DNA of 64,000 nucleotides from Bog-473 sp963817735 (GTDB lineage Bacteria > Actinomycetota > Acidimicrobiia > Acidimicrobiales > RAAP-2). Each line of letters opens with the position of its first letter. Positions within the stretch are counted from its first letter, which is position 1. The notes below the pieces were generated by a model that saw only the letters and a list, made by a program, of their open reading frames with translations, was not told the origin of the DNA and did no database searches. Both the position numbers and the translations under genes were made by a program. Location: the NCBI GenBank assembly GCA_963817735.1, contig CAWFPP010000010.1, positions 62,001-126,000 of the forward strand, read 5' to 3'. Of this stretch, positions 1 through 8,036 are shown piece after piece.

Positions 1-589
1 GCACGCCCGGCACGGGCCAGGCGGCCTCGCCCGGTGCCGTGGGGGCGGTCGCCCGCACCGGGGGCGGCGCCGGGGGCGCGGTGGTGCGGGCCGTCTCGGC
101 GTCCCATCGGTCGGGCCCGGGCGGGACGAGCGGTAGCGGCGGGCCGTCGCCCTCCGGCGGCGACATCGGCGACGAGAACCACACCGTCTTCCCGGGCCGG
201 TCGCGCCGCATCTCGACGCCCCACGCATCGGCCAGCGCGCGCACAATGAGCAGTCCCCGCCCGTTGGCCGCATCGGGGGCCTCCGCCGCCGGCGTCGGGA
301 ACCCGTCGCCGTCGTCGCGCACCTCGACCCGCACGCCGGCGGAATCGGGGGCGACGTCGACGGCCACCTCGAACTCGGTCGACGCATGCTGGACCGCGTT
401 CGTCGCCAGCTCGGACAACATGAGCACGAGCGCGTCGGCGTCCTCGCCGCTGGCGGCGGCGGGCAGCTGGCCGAGGAGGAACCGGCGGGCCTGGCCGACG
501 GCCGACGTGGTCGCCGGGAACCGGCGCGTCGCCGCGGCCCCCCTCAGCGTGTCGAAAGTGCTCGTTTCGGCCGTGAGCCCTCCCCCCAC
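1..589 (-). CDS. Anti-sigma-factor-type ATP-binding protein (HATPase_c_2, RsbW-like), 3' end outside window
   Basis: Reading the minus strand from a GTG at 589 gives an open frame of 196 codons that runs off the window edge. It carries the GHKL/HATPase_c_2 signature: an N-box (ELATNAVQHA, about residues 63-72), a G1 box (RDDGDGFP) and a G2 box (NGRGLLIVRALAD). Proteins of this family act as serine kinases or anti-sigma factors in partner-switching control of stress responses. The part after about residue 140 is Pro/Ala/Thr-rich and may be a tail or a linker to a further domain outside the window. The family assignment is firm. The start is less sure, because no ATG lies near and no good ribosome binding site is visible. 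Confidence 0.8.
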   Translation of the reverse strand, partial: MGGGLTAETSTFDTLRGAAATRRFPATTSAVGQARRFLLGQLPAAASGEDADALVLMLSELATNAVQHASTEFEVAVDVAPDSAGVRVEVRDDGDGFPTPAAEAPDAANGRGLLIVRALADAWGVEMRRDRPGKTVWFSSPMSPPEGDGPPLPLVPPGPDRWDAETARTTAPPAPPPVRATAPTAPGEAAWPVPGV

Positions 590-704
590 GAAATCGGGGC
601 CTTCATACCGGTTGCGGTTATTCTGCCCCGGCCGGACAACCCCCAAACAAGCGGGGCGTCCGGGCCGCCCCGTCGTGCGTCCCGGCCGGGCACGATTCCG
701 GCGC

Positions 705-710
705 TACCCT
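705..710 (+). promoter_or_regulatory. -10 box of a leaderless promoter
   Basis: TACCCT lies 8 bases before the GTG at 719 and no Shine-Dalgarno sequence is present, so transcription probably starts at or next to the start codon. Confidence 0.5.
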
Positions 711-718
711 GCCCTTCG

Positions 719-907
719 GTGGAAGAGCGTTACGAATCCGAGCTGAGCCGGGCCTCGGCCGTCCTCGACGGTGTCGACCGGGCCCTCCAGCGACTGAGCG
801 AGGGCACCTACGCGCAGTGCGAGACCTGCGGTGCCCCGGTGCTCGATGCCGATCTTGAGCGCGACCCCACACGCAGCCGCTGCGAGCAGCATCTCACCAC
901 GGGCTGA
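719..907 (+). CDS. Small DksA/TraR-type zinc-finger protein
   Basis: This 62-residue protein has an N-terminal helix and a C-terminal zinc finger. The finger reads CETC, then 17 residues, then CEQH, so the spacing matches the DksA/TraR C4 finger with the last ligand changed to His. DksA-type proteins bind RNA polymerase through the secondary channel, but this one is far shorter than DksA (about 150 residues) and lacks most of the coiled coil, so its role is open. The GTG at 719 was chosen because the protein homology begins there and a -10-like TACCCT sits 8 bases upstream. An open frame reaching back to 386 is only antisense shadow of the anti-sigma gene. Confidence 0.7.
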   Translation: MEERYESELSRASAVLDGVDRALQRLSEGTYAQCETCGAPVLDADLERDPTRSRCEQHLTTG

Positions 908-964
908 CCACCTGACGGGCTGACCACCTGACGGGCTGACCACCTGACGGGCTGACCACCTGAC
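901..964. repeat. Four perfect 16-bp tandem repeats
   Basis: GGGCTGACCACCTGAC is repeated four times without a mismatch. The first copy contains the TGA stop of the zinc-finger gene and the array fills the gap between that gene and the convergent superoxide dismutase gene. It has no spacers, so it is not a CRISPR array. Repeat-number change there could lengthen only the 3' untranslated regions. Confidence 0.9.
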
Positions 965-993
965 CAGCGGCACCCACAAGGGCGCCGCCGCGT

Positions 994-1608
994 TCAGCCC
1001 GGGATCGTGAGCTTCTTGGCGGCGTCGAGACGACCCGCCACGTCCGGCCAGTTGACGACATTCCACAGCGCCGCGAAGAAGTCGGCCTTCACGTTCTTGT
1101 ACTGCAGGTAGAAGGCGTGCTCCCACGCGTCGAAGACGAGGAGCGGGACCGAGCTGTGCCCGACGCTGCTCTGGTGGTCGTAGACCTGCTCCACGATGAG
1201 CCGGCCGGCGAGGGGCTCGTAGGCCAGCACGCCCCAGCCGGAGCCCTGGATGGTGGAGGTGGCCTGGGTGAACTGCGCCTTGAACTTGTCGAAGGAGCCG
1301 AAGTTCTCGTCGATGGCCGAGCCGAGCGCGCCGTCGGGCTTGTCGCCGCCGTCGGGGCTCTGGTTGTTCCAGAAGATGGAGTGCAGCACGTGGCCCGAGA
1401 TGTGGAAGGCCAGCGTCTTCTCGAGCCCCACGATTGCGCCGAAGTCGTCCTTGTCCCGGGCGGCGGCCAGCTTCTCGAGCGTCTGGTTGGCGCCGGCGAC
1501 GTAGGCGGCATGGTGCTTGTCGTGGTGGAGCTCCATGATCTGCGCCGACACGTGCGGCTCGAGTGCGGCGTAGTCGTACGGCAGGTCGGGGAGGCTGTAT
1601 TCGGCCAT
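994..1608 (-). CDS. sodA: Superoxide dismutase (Fe/Mn type)
   Basis: This 204-residue protein dismutates superoxide to hydrogen peroxide and oxygen in the cytoplasm. The four metal ligands of the Fe/Mn family are all in place: His28 in ELHHDKHH, His76 in GHVLHSIFWNN, and the Asp and second His of VFDAWEHAFYLQY near residues 161-165. Length is normal. The ATG is preceded by a good ribosome binding site (AGGAGATCCGCC). A -10-like TATGGT lies about 55 bases upstream on the same strand, so this gene has a conventional leader. It converges on the small zinc-finger gene across the 16-bp repeat array. Fe versus Mn preference cannot be decided by eye. Confidence 0.95.
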   Translation of the reverse strand: MAEYSLPDLPYDYAALEPHVSAQIMELHHDKHHAAYVAGANQTLEKLAAARDKDDFGAIVGLEKTLAFHISGHVLHSIFWNNQSPDGGDKPDGALGSAIDENFGSFDKFKAQFTQATSTIQGSGWGVLAYEPLAGRLIVEQVYDHQSSVGHSSVPLLVFDAWEHAFYLQYKNVKADFFAALWNVVNWPDVAGRLDAAKKLTIPG

Positions 1609-1661
1609 GGCGGATCTCCTGGGTGGTCGTCGTCGTGCGGTCGTGGTGCTCCTGCGGGGTG

Positions 1662-1667
1662 ACCATA
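1662..1667 (-). promoter_or_regulatory. Probable -10 box for sodA
   Basis: On the minus strand this reads TATGGT, about 55 bases before the sodA start codon. No clear -35 box was seen. Confidence 0.35.
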
Positions 1668-1770
1668 CCCGAAGGGGGCGAGAACCGAACCGGGATCAAC
1701 GGCCATACGAGCTGGGCGCCGAGCCGCCGACGGGCGCCCGGCGGAGCCCCGCCGCTCGCCGCGGCGGCGG

Positions 1771-1776
1771 TACGCT
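1771..1776 (+). promoter_or_regulatory. -10 box, leaderless or nearly so
   Basis: TACGCT lies 7 bases before the GTG of the XRE regulator. The intervening GCAGGA resembles a ribosome binding site but would be too close to both the promoter and the start codon to be used. Confidence 0.5.
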
Positions 1777-1783
1777 TGCAGGA

Positions 1784-2254
1784 GTGAGCACGGACCCCAA
1801 AGACCGCTGGCTCGATCTGGGGTCGTTCATCCGAGAGCAGCGCGGCTCGGCCCGGCTCTCCCTGCGGCGGTTGTCCGAGCTGGCCGGGATCTCGAACCCC
1901 TACCTGAGCCAGATCGAGCGCGGGCTGCGCCGGCCCTCGGCCGAGATCCTGCAGCAGATCGCCAAGGCGCTGCGCATCTCCGCCGAGACGCTCTACGTGC
2001 AGGCGGGCATCCTCGAGCCCCCTTCCGGGACCCCGGACCTGACGCGGGCGATCATGGCCGACCAGTCGATCAGCGAGGAGCAGAAGCAGGCCCTCGTGCG
2101 GATCTACCTCTCCTTCCGGCGCGACCACGAGGACGAGCGGGGCGAACGGGACGTGCCCGGGGCAACGGTGGCGGCCGCCTCGGCCGCCTCGGCCGACCGC
2201 TCCGCCGCAGCCTCCGCCGACCCCTCCGGCCCGGTCGAGCGCGCCTCGGCCTGA
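1784..2254 (+). CDS. XRE-family transcriptional regulator (Rv0474-like)
   Basis: This 156-residue protein has an N-terminal helix-turn-helix of the Cro/C1 type (about residues 11-67). The recognition-helix region reads AGISNPYLSQIERGLRRPS and is followed by QIAKALRISAETLYVQAG. That segment is very like the regulator Rv0474 of M. tuberculosis, which also lies upstream of mshA. The last 40 residues are an Ala/Ser/Pro-rich tail with no visible domain. GTG 1784 is preferred over the earlier in-frame start at 1607 because the homology and the TACGCT -10 box fit it. Confidence 0.85.
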   Translation: MSTDPKDRWLDLGSFIREQRGSARLSLRRLSELAGISNPYLSQIERGLRRPSAEILQQIAKALRISAETLYVQAGILEPPSGTPDLTRAIMADQSISEEQKQALVRIYLSFRRDHEDERGERDVPGATVAAASAASADRSAAASADPSGPVERASA

Positions 2255-2298
2255 ATCCCCCCGGCCACGCCGGCCGGAGCGCGTTTCCCAGCCGCCGG

Positions 2299-2304
2299 TA
2301 GGCT
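2299..2304 (+). promoter_or_regulatory. -10 box for mshA, leaderless
   Basis: TAGGCT lies 9 bases before the ATG at 2314, with no ribosome binding site between. Confidence 0.5.
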
Positions 2305-2313
2305 TTGGGCGCC

Positions 2314-3571
2314 ATGCGCCGGCTCGCTGTCCTCTCTCTCCACACGTCCCCCCTGGCCCAGCCCGGCACGGGTGACGGTGGGGGCATGAACGTCTACGTG
2401 CGCGAGCTGACCTCGGCCCTGGCCCGCTCCGACGTGGCCTGCGACGTCTTCACCAGGGCCTGGTCGCCGGATCTGCCGCCCGTGGTCGACCTCGAGCCGG
2501 GGCTGCGGGTGCACCATGTTCCCGCCGGACCGCTCCGGGCCCTGCCCAAGGAGTCCCTCCCCTCGGTGGTCGACGAGTTCACGGCCGGCGTGCTCGACCG
2601 CATGGCGGCGGCGGCCGCCGCCGGCGAGCTGCCGTACACCTCGGTGCACGCCAACTACTGGCTGTCGGGCCTGTCCGGGCATGTGATCAAGCACGAGCGC
2701 AACCTGCCCCTGGTGTGCACCTTCCACACGCTCGACCGGGTCAAGGCGGAGACGATGCCCGAGGAGGTGGAGGCCGACATGCCCCACCGCCGGGCCGAGG
2801 CGGAGGCGTCCATCATCGAGTGCTCCGACGCCGTGCTGGCCTCCTGCACGGTGGAGGCCGACCAGATCGCCTCGCTCTACGGCGGCGAGCCCGGGCGCAT
2901 CCGCATCGTGCCCCCCGGGGTGGACCACGCCTTCTTCGGTCCCGGCCACCGGCCGCAAGCCCGCCGCGCCCTCGGTCTGCCGCTCGACGGGCGGCTCCTC
3001 CTCTTCGTCGGGCGCATCCAGCCGCTCAAGCGCGCCGACGTGGCCATCGAGACACTGGCCGAGCTGCGCCGAGCGCGACGGCGAGCCCTACCGCCTCGTC
3101 GTGGTCGGCGGCCCGAGCGGACCGCACGGCGAGAAGTCGCTGCAGAGCCTGTACGACGTGGCCGACGCCCGTGGCGTGCGCCAGCACGTGCACTTCGTGG
3201 CGCCCCAACCCCACGAGCTGCTCTCGTCGTACTACCGGGCAGCCGACGTGTGCATCGTGCCCAGCCGCTCCGAGTCGTTCGGGTTGGTGGCGCTGGAGGC
3301 GGCCGCCTGTGGTACGCCCGTCGTCGCCTCGGCCGTCGGCGGGCTGACGACGCTGGTCGACCAGGGGCACACCGGCTACCTGGTGGACGACCCGGACCCG
3401 GTGGCCTATGCCGCCGCCGTGCGCAAGGTGTTCGACGAGCCGCTGGCGGCCGAGCGGCTCTCCACCGCCTCGGTGCTGCGGGCTCGCCGCTATACCTGGC
3501 GCGCCGCCGCCCGCACGTTGGTCGAGCTGCACGACGAGCTGGCCTCGGGCCGTCTCGTCGAGTGCGGCTGA
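2314..3571 (+). CDS. mshA: MshA-like glycosyltransferase (GT4), interrupted by one frameshift
   Basis: The product resembles MshA, which transfers GlcNAc to inositol phosphate in the first step of mycothiol synthesis. The N-terminal half (2314 to about 3067) carries GGGMNVYVREL, a donor-site start of the MshA/sucrose-synthase type, and ends with FVGRIQPLKRADVAIETLAELR. The C-terminal half continues in another frame from about 3070 with LVVVGGPSGPHGE and the GT4 signature SRSESFGLVALEA. The break lies in GAGCTGCGCCGAGCG. Restoring one GC dinucleotide, or removing one C, joins the halves into about 419 residues, the usual length. Both halves are well conserved, so a consensus error or very recent lesion is likelier than an old pseudogene. 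The first frame happens to stay open into the next gene. Confidence 0.8.
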
Positions 3572-3600
3572 GCGCACCGCGCCCGCTCCGCCTGCGCGCC

Positions 3601-4092
3601 ATGCCGATCGTCGACCTCCCCGCCGACGAGGAGATGGCCGCCGCGGTCGCCTGCATCGACGCCTGGGCCGCGCACGAGCTGGCGGCGGACGGGCCGTTGG
3701 TGGCGGCCGAGCGCCAGGAGGTGACCGACCGCACCGCGTCGTTCCAGTGGTATCTCCGCTTCAAGGGTGAGGAGAAGGACTTCATCACGGTGTGGTTCAC
3801 GCTCAAGCAGCGCACGCTGTGGCACGAGGCCCAGTTCATGCCCGCACCGGAGGAGCACAAGGAGGAGGTCTTTGCCTACCTGCTGCGGCGCAACATGCAG
3901 CTGTTCGGTATGGCGTTCGCCCTCGGGCCCGAGGACGCCGTATACCTGGTGGGCCGGGTGCCGGCCCGCTTGATCGACGAGGACGAGCTGGATCGCATCG
4001 CCGGGGCGTCGGTCGTCTACACCGACGACCACTTCCCGACGGCGATGACCCTGGCCCACCCCTCGACCTACCGCCGCCGCCCGCGCCGTTAA
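3601..4092 (+). CDS. YbjN domain-containing protein
   Basis: This 163-residue acidic protein matches the YbjN family, whose fold resembles type III secretion chaperones and whose function is not settled. Visible features are ASFQWYLRFKGEEKDFITVWFTLKQRTLWHEAQF followed in spirit by a helix-rich C-terminal half with LLRRNMQLFGMAF and VYLVGRVPA. It follows mshA by 29 bases, as a YbjN-like gene (Rv0487) follows mshA in M. tuberculosis. ATG 3601 has no ribosome binding site, so translation may depend on mshA upstream or on an earlier start. Confidence 0.7.
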   Translation: MPIVDLPADEEMAAAVACIDAWAAHELAADGPLVAAERQEVTDRTASFQWYLRFKGEEKDFITVWFTLKQRTLWHEAQFMPAPEEHKEEVFAYLLRRNMQLFGMAFALGPEDAVYLVGRVPARLIDEDELDRIAGASVVYTDDHFPTAMTLAHPSTYRRRPRR

Positions 4093-4112
4093 CCCCCGGG
4101 GCCCGCGCTCGG

Positions 4113-4118
4113 TAACGT
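4113..4118 (+). promoter_or_regulatory. -10 box for proC, leaderless
   Basis: TAACGT lies 7 bases before the GTG at 4126, and no Shine-Dalgarno sequence is present. Confidence 0.5.
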
Positions 4119-4125
4119 CGCGACC

Positions 4126-4950
4126 GTGGCCAGCCTGCTCATCGTCGGAGGCGGAAGGATGGGGGAGGCCCTGCTGGGCGGTCTGCTCCGATCCCGGTGG
4201 GCCGACGCGGCGGACGTGGCCGTGGTGGAGCCGGCGGCGGCGCGCCGAGACGAACTGACCCAGGCGTTCCCTGGCGTGCGCATCGTGGCGGCGCCGGAGC
4301 CCGGCCTCCTCGACCCCGACGAGAACGGTGGCGAGCGCGTCGCCGGCGCCGTCCTGGCGGTGAAGCCCGACGTGGCGGAAGGGGCCTGCCGGTCTCTCGG
4401 GGCCACCGGGGTGACGCGCCTCCTCTCCATTGTGGCCGGTGTGCCCGCGCTGCGGCTCGAGGCCGCGCTGGGCGGTGAGCCCGCGGTCGTGCGGGCGATG
4501 CCCAACACGCCCGCCCTCGTCGGCGCGGGCGTGACCGCCATCTCGGGCGGGTCCTTCGCCACGTCGCAGGACCTGAGCTGGGCCGAGGACGTGCTCTCGG
4601 CCGTCGGGACGGTCGTGCGCCTGCCCGAGCGCCTGCTCGATGCGGTGACCGGACTGTCCGGCTCCGGTCCCGCCTATTTCTTCCTGGTGGCCGAGGCACT
4701 GATGGAGGCGGGCGTGCAGATGGGGCTCACGCGCGAGGTCAGCCGCACGCTCGTGGTCGAGACCATGCGCGGCTCGGCCGCCCTGCTGCAGGAGACGGGG
4801 CGCGACCCCGAGGCGCTGCGCGCCATGGTGACCTCGCCGGCGGGGACGACGGCCGCCGGCATCCGGACCCTGGAGTCCCGCGCCGTGCGCTCGGCCTTCA
4901 TGGAGGCGGTGGCGGCCGCCACCGAGCGATCGCGCAATCTGCAGCGCTGA
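4126..4950 (+). CDS. proC: Pyrroline-5-carboxylate reductase
   Basis: This 274-residue enzyme reduces pyrroline-5-carboxylate to proline with NAD(P)H, the last step of proline synthesis. The N-terminal Rossmann motif is IVGGGRMGEALLGGLL (residues 4-19). The family core RAMPNTPALVGAG lies near residue 125, and the C-terminal signature GLSGSGPAYFFLVAEALMEAGVQMG, shown in parts as GLSGSGPAYF and EALMEAGV, is near residues 170-200. Length is normal. The neighbourhood (mshA, YbjN, proC, then heme genes) matches that of other actinobacteria. GTG 4126 follows a leaderless-type promoter. Confidence 0.95.
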   Translation: MASLLIVGGGRMGEALLGGLLRSRWADAADVAVVEPAAARRDELTQAFPGVRIVAAPEPGLLDPDENGGERVAGAVLAVKPDVAEGACRSLGATGVTRLLSIVAGVPALRLEAALGGEPAVVRAMPNTPALVGAGVTAISGGSFATSQDLSWAEDVLSAVGTVVRLPERLLDAVTGLSGSGPAYFFLVAEALMEAGVQMGLTREVSRTLVVETMRGSAALLQETGRDPEALRAMVTSPAGTTAAGIRTLESRAVRSAFMEAVAAATERSRNLQR

Positions 4951-4972
4951 GGATCGGGACCAGGGTGGAGCC

Positions 4973-5866
4973 GTGACGAGTGAGCCCCCGCGCACCGTCT
5001 TCTTCCTCTCGGACTTCGGGACCGAAGACGAGTTCGCCGGTGTCGTCCACGCGGTCATCGCCGCCGGTGCGCCGGGTACCACCGTCATCGACCTGACGCA
5101 TCACATCCCGCCCTTCGACGTCCGGGCCGGCAGTCACACCTTGGTGCGCGCCGTGCCGCATCTCGGGCCCGGCGTGGTGCTCGGGGTCGTCGATCCCGGG
5201 GTCGGGACGGAGCGCCGGGGCATCGGCCTGCAGGTCAGGCTGCACTCGGGCGGGTCCTTGGCCTTCGTCGGGCCCGACAACGGGCTGCTCGTGGCGGCGG
5301 CCGAGGCGGCGGCCGAGGCGCCGGTGGCACGTGTGGTGGAGCTGGCCCGACCGACGGTGCGGGGCGACCGGGGCTCCACGTTCGACGGGCGCGACCTGTT
5401 CGCGCCGGCCGTGGCCGCCCTGTGCGCCGGCGCCGCGCTCGGGGACCTGGGAGAGCCCATCGACCCGGCATCGTTGGTGCGCCTGATCGGCGGGGTGGTC
5501 GAGGAGGGCCGCCTGCGCGATGGGCGCGTCTGCCTGCGGACCGAGGTCACCTGGGTGGACCGGTTCGGCAACCTGCAACTGGCGGCGACGGTGGCCGACG
5601 CCCGCGTCGCCGGGATCCCCATGACGGGATGCGTCGAGCTGGCGGCGCGGATCGAGTCGGGACGTGCCGCCCCCGACGGGTTTCCCCACTCGCTGGTGCC
5701 CGACGGCGTCGAGTTGCGCTGCGTCGACGCCTTCGGCCAGCTGCAGCAGGGGGAGTTCGGGCTGCTGGTCGACGCCAACGGGCATCTCGCCGTGGTGGCC
5801 GGCGAGGCGTCGGCGGCCGGCTGGCTCAACGTCGTCGCAGGGGAGCTCGTGGTCCTCGCCTGGTGA
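4973..5866 (+). CDS. S-adenosyl-L-methionine hydroxide adenosyltransferase family protein (DUF62)
   Basis: This 297-residue protein belongs to the family that hydrolyses SAM to adenosine and methionine and includes bacterial fluorinase and chlorinase. The N-terminal FFLSDFGTEDEFAGVVHA carries the conserved Asp of the SAM site, and VVDPGVGTERRGI is the family's second signature. GPDNGLL and FDGRDLFAPAVA complete the core, and a C-terminal beta-barrel domain begins near residue 185. Nothing suggests halogenase activity: the halogenases need an extra loop that I do not see. The gene starts 22 bases after proC with its own ribosome binding site (GGTGGAG), so the two are probably co-transcribed. 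Confidence 0.88.
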   Translation: MTSEPPRTVFFLSDFGTEDEFAGVVHAVIAAGAPGTTVIDLTHHIPPFDVRAGSHTLVRAVPHLGPGVVLGVVDPGVGTERRGIGLQVRLHSGGSLAFVGPDNGLLVAAAEAAAEAPVARVVELARPTVRGDRGSTFDGRDLFAPAVAALCAGAALGDLGEPIDPASLVRLIGGVVEEGRLRDGRVCLRTEVTWVDRFGNLQLAATVADARVAGIPMTGCVELAARIESGRAAPDGFPHSLVPDGVELRCVDAFGQLQQGEFGLLVDANGHLAVVAGEASAAGWLNVVAGELVVLAW

Positions 5867-5909
5867 CGGCGCCCTCTCGGCGATTTGGTGCCGCCGGGAG
5901 TCGCCTCGG

Positions 5910-5915
5910 TACCAT
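5910..5915 (+). promoter_or_regulatory. -10 box for rex, leaderless
   Basis: TACCAT lies 8 bases before the GTG at 5924. No Rex-type palindrome (TTGTGA...TCACAA) is visible around it. Confidence 0.5.
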
Positions 5916-5923
5916 CCCACGCA

Positions 5924-6658
5924 GTGAACGACGAGCGGCGGAGTTCCGACGAGGCCGCCCCACAGAGGCGGATCCCCGAGGCCACGGTCCTGCGGCTGCC
6001 CATCTACCAGCGGATCCTGCTCGAGCTGGTGCGCGGCGGCAGCCAGACGGTGTCCTCGGAACAGCTGGCCCACCTCGCCCGCGTCAACGCGGCGAAGGTG
6101 CGCAAGGACCTCTCCTTACTGGGGTCGTTCGGCACCCGGGGTTCGGGCTACGACCCCGAGTTCCTCATCGCGCAGATCGACCGCGCCCTCGGGGTCGACG
6201 AGAACTGGGCGGTGGCGGTGGTCGGCATCGGTAATTTGGGCCGGGCCCTGACCAATTCGGCGGGCTTCGCCTCGCGGGGCTGCCAGGTCACGTCGCTCTT
6301 CGACGTCGACCCGGCAGTGGTGGGGGAGGTGATCCGGGGCATGCGGGTGCGCCACATGGACGAGATCGCCACCCTGCGCCCCGCCGACCGCCCGGACATC
6401 GGCGTGATCACGACGCCGGGCTGGGCCGCCCAGGGGGTGGCGGACCTGCTGGTGCGGGCCGGTGTGACGTCGTTGCTCAACTTCGCCCCGCGCGTGCTGA
6501 CAGTGCCGCCCACGGTGCACCTCCGGTACGTGGACCTCTCCATCGAGCTGCAGGTTCTCGGCTTCTACCGGGCCCGCGGGGAGGAGCCCGGCCGGGACGG
6601 CGCAAACGCACCCATGATGGGAACCGTCGGGCTCTCACAACGTTCGGAATTCGCCTGA
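5924..6658 (+). CDS. rex: Redox-sensing transcriptional repressor Rex
   Basis: This 244-residue protein senses the NADH/NAD+ ratio and represses respiratory genes when NADH is low relative to NAD+. An N-terminal winged helix (about residues 20-95; LPIYQRILLELV, then VNAAKVRKDLSLLGSFGTRGSGYD) precedes a Rossmann domain with VVGIGNLGRALTN. The C-terminal swapped helix contains the usual region after HLRYVDLSIELQVLGFY. It lies directly upstream of hemA, as in Streptomyces, where rex and hem genes form one operon. The first 20 residues are a disordered-looking extension. GTG 5924 is supported by the -10 box just upstream. Confidence 0.95.
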   Translation: MNDERRSSDEAAPQRRIPEATVLRLPIYQRILLELVRGGSQTVSSEQLAHLARVNAAKVRKDLSLLGSFGTRGSGYDPEFLIAQIDRALGVDENWAVAVVGIGNLGRALTNSAGFASRGCQVTSLFDVDPAVVGEVIRGMRVRHMDEIATLRPADRPDIGVITTPGWAAQGVADLLVRAGVTSLLNFAPRVLTVPPTVHLRYVDLSIELQVLGFYRARGEEPGRDGANAPMMGTVGLSQRSEFA

Positions 6659-6698
6659 GCGCGGGACCGGGCGCCGGCGACTGGCACTCTGGAGGTGG

Positions 6699-6719
6699 GG
6701 ACCGGCACAATTGCGGTCC
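6699..6719 (+). promoter_or_regulatory. Inverted repeat upstream of hemA
   Basis: GGACCG and CGGTCC are perfect 6-base arms separated by 9 bases (GCACAATTG). The element lies 18 bases before the hemA start, just ahead of the ribosome binding site AGGAAGGA, and includes a possible -10 (CACAAT). It could be an operator or an RNA hairpin. It is not a Rex site. Confidence 0.35.
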
Positions 6720-6737
6720 GACCCAGGAAGGAACCGA

Positions 6738-8012
6738 GTGTCCGTCGTCGTCATAGGGCTCCAGCACACGCAGGCCCCCCTCCCGCTACTGGAGGCGGTG
6801 GCCGTCCCCGAGGCCGACCTGCACAAGAGCCTGCGGGCGCTCAACCACTGCCGCAACGTCCAGGAGGCGGTCGTGCTGTCGACCTGCCTGCGCACCGAGG
6901 TCTACGCGGTGGTCGACCGCTTCCACGACGCCGTGGCGGAGATCTACGACGTCCTGTCCGAGCAGTCGCACCTCTCTGTCGAGGAGCTGTCGGCGCACGC
7001 CGTCGTCCGCTTCGACGACGACGTGACCGCCCACCTTTTCTCGGTCACCTCGGGCCTCGAGTCGGTGGTGACCGGGGAGACCGAGGTCGTCGGCCAGGTG
7101 CGCCGCGCCTTCGAGCGGGCGCAGGAGGAGGGCACCTGCGGCCCCGTGCTGTCCGCGCTCTTCCGCCATGCGCTGCAGACAGGAAAGCGGGTGCGGACCG
7201 AGACCGGCATTTCGAAGGGCACCACCTCGTTCGCCTACGCCGCGGTGACCGTGGCCCGCGGCGAGGACCAGGCGGGGCTGCGCGGCGCCCGCGTCGTCGT
7301 GGTCGGCGCCGGTGACATGGGTCTCGGTGTGTGCCGCGCCCTCTCGGACATTGCGCCGGACGATGCGCCGCAACGCGTCGTGGTGGCGAACCGTTCACTC
7401 GCACGGGCGCGGGATCTGGTGCACCAGACGGCGACCGGGCCGTTCGAGATTCGGGCGGCACCGCTCGAGCGTGTGGCCGGCGAGCTGGCCGACGCCGACG
7501 TCGTCCTGAGCGCGGTGGCCGCAGAGTCACACGTCCTGCGCGCGGCGGACTTCGCCGGCGTGGACGGCCCGCTGCTGGTCATCGACCTCGGGGTGCCGCG
7601 CAACGTCGACCCGGCGGTCGCGGCGCGTAAAGGCGTGACGCTGCTGGACATGGACGCGCTGAGCGTCTCGGTGGCGCGGGCGCTGGGGGACCGGGCGGAG
7701 GAGTCCGTGGCCGCCCGGGCCATCGTTGCCGCCGAGGTCGACCGCTACCGCAGCGCCAGCCGCCAGCGCGGCGCCGCCCCGATCATCGCGTCGTTGCGGT
7801 CCCGCCTCGAGACGCTGCGCGTCGCCGAGCTGGAGCGGCATCGGGCGCAGCTGGCGGACCTCAGCGAGGAGGAGTGGGACCAAGTGGACGGCGCCACGCG
7901 GGCCGCCCTGGCCAAGATGCTGCACGAGCCGACGATGCTCTTGAAGGAGACGGCCGGGACACCCCGAGGCGAACGGCTCGTCGAGGCGCTGCGCATCCTC
8001 TTCGACCTGTAG
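6738..8012 (+). CDS. hemA: Glutamyl-tRNA reductase
   Basis: This 424-residue enzyme reduces glutamyl-tRNA to glutamate-1-semialdehyde, the entry step of C5-pathway tetrapyrrole synthesis. The catalytic Cys sits in VVLSTCLRTEVYAV near residue 50, where most homologues have CNR instead of CLR. ETEVVGQVRRAFERA and KRVRTETGISKGTTSFAYAA are typical family segments. The NADPH domain begins with ARVVVVGAGDMGLGVCRAL near residue 177, and the C-terminal dimerisation helices are complete. GTG 6738 was chosen because of the ribosome binding site AGGAAGGA. The gene is followed at 25 bases by hemC. Confidence 0.95.
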   Translation: MSVVVIGLQHTQAPLPLLEAVAVPEADLHKSLRALNHCRNVQEAVVLSTCLRTEVYAVVDRFHDAVAEIYDVLSEQSHLSVEELSAHAVVRFDDDVTAHLFSVTSGLESVVTGETEVVGQVRRAFERAQEEGTCGPVLSALFRHALQTGKRVRTETGISKGTTSFAYAAVTVARGEDQAGLRGARVVVVGAGDMGLGVCRALSDIAPDDAPQRVVVANRSLARARDLVHQTATGPFEIRAAPLERVAGELADADVVLSAVAAESHVLRAADFAGVDGPLLVIDLGVPRNVDPAVAARKGVTLLDMDALSVSVARALGDRAEESVAARAIVAAEVDRYRSASRQRGAAPIIASLRSRLETLRVAELERHRAQLADLSEEEWDQVDGATRAALAKMLHEPTMLLKETAGTPRGERLVEALRILFDL

Positions 8013-8024
8013 TCGCGGCCATGG

Positions 8025-8030
8025 GATAGT
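8025..8030 (+). promoter_or_regulatory. Possible internal -10 box for hemC
   Basis: GATAGT lies 6 bases before the ATG at 8037 and no ribosome binding site is present, which suggests an additional leaderless transcript inside the hem operon. Confidence 0.4.
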
Positions 8031-8036
8031 CGGACC

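Noticed and set aside
3068..4092. One long frame joining the mshA N-terminus to the YbjN gene as a fusion protein
   Set aside because: Between about 3068 and 3600 this frame is Arg/Pro-rich shadow, while the conserved MshA C-terminus is in another frame over the same bases.
4973..5866. Fluorinase or chlorinase
   Set aside because: The family core fits, but the extra loop of the halogenases is not visible, and the proC/heme neighbourhood suits the common hydroxide adenosyltransferase.
6659..6737. Rex operator before hemA
   Set aside because: No TTGTGA...TCACAA palindrome is present. The only inverted repeat has different arms (GGACCG/CGGTCC).
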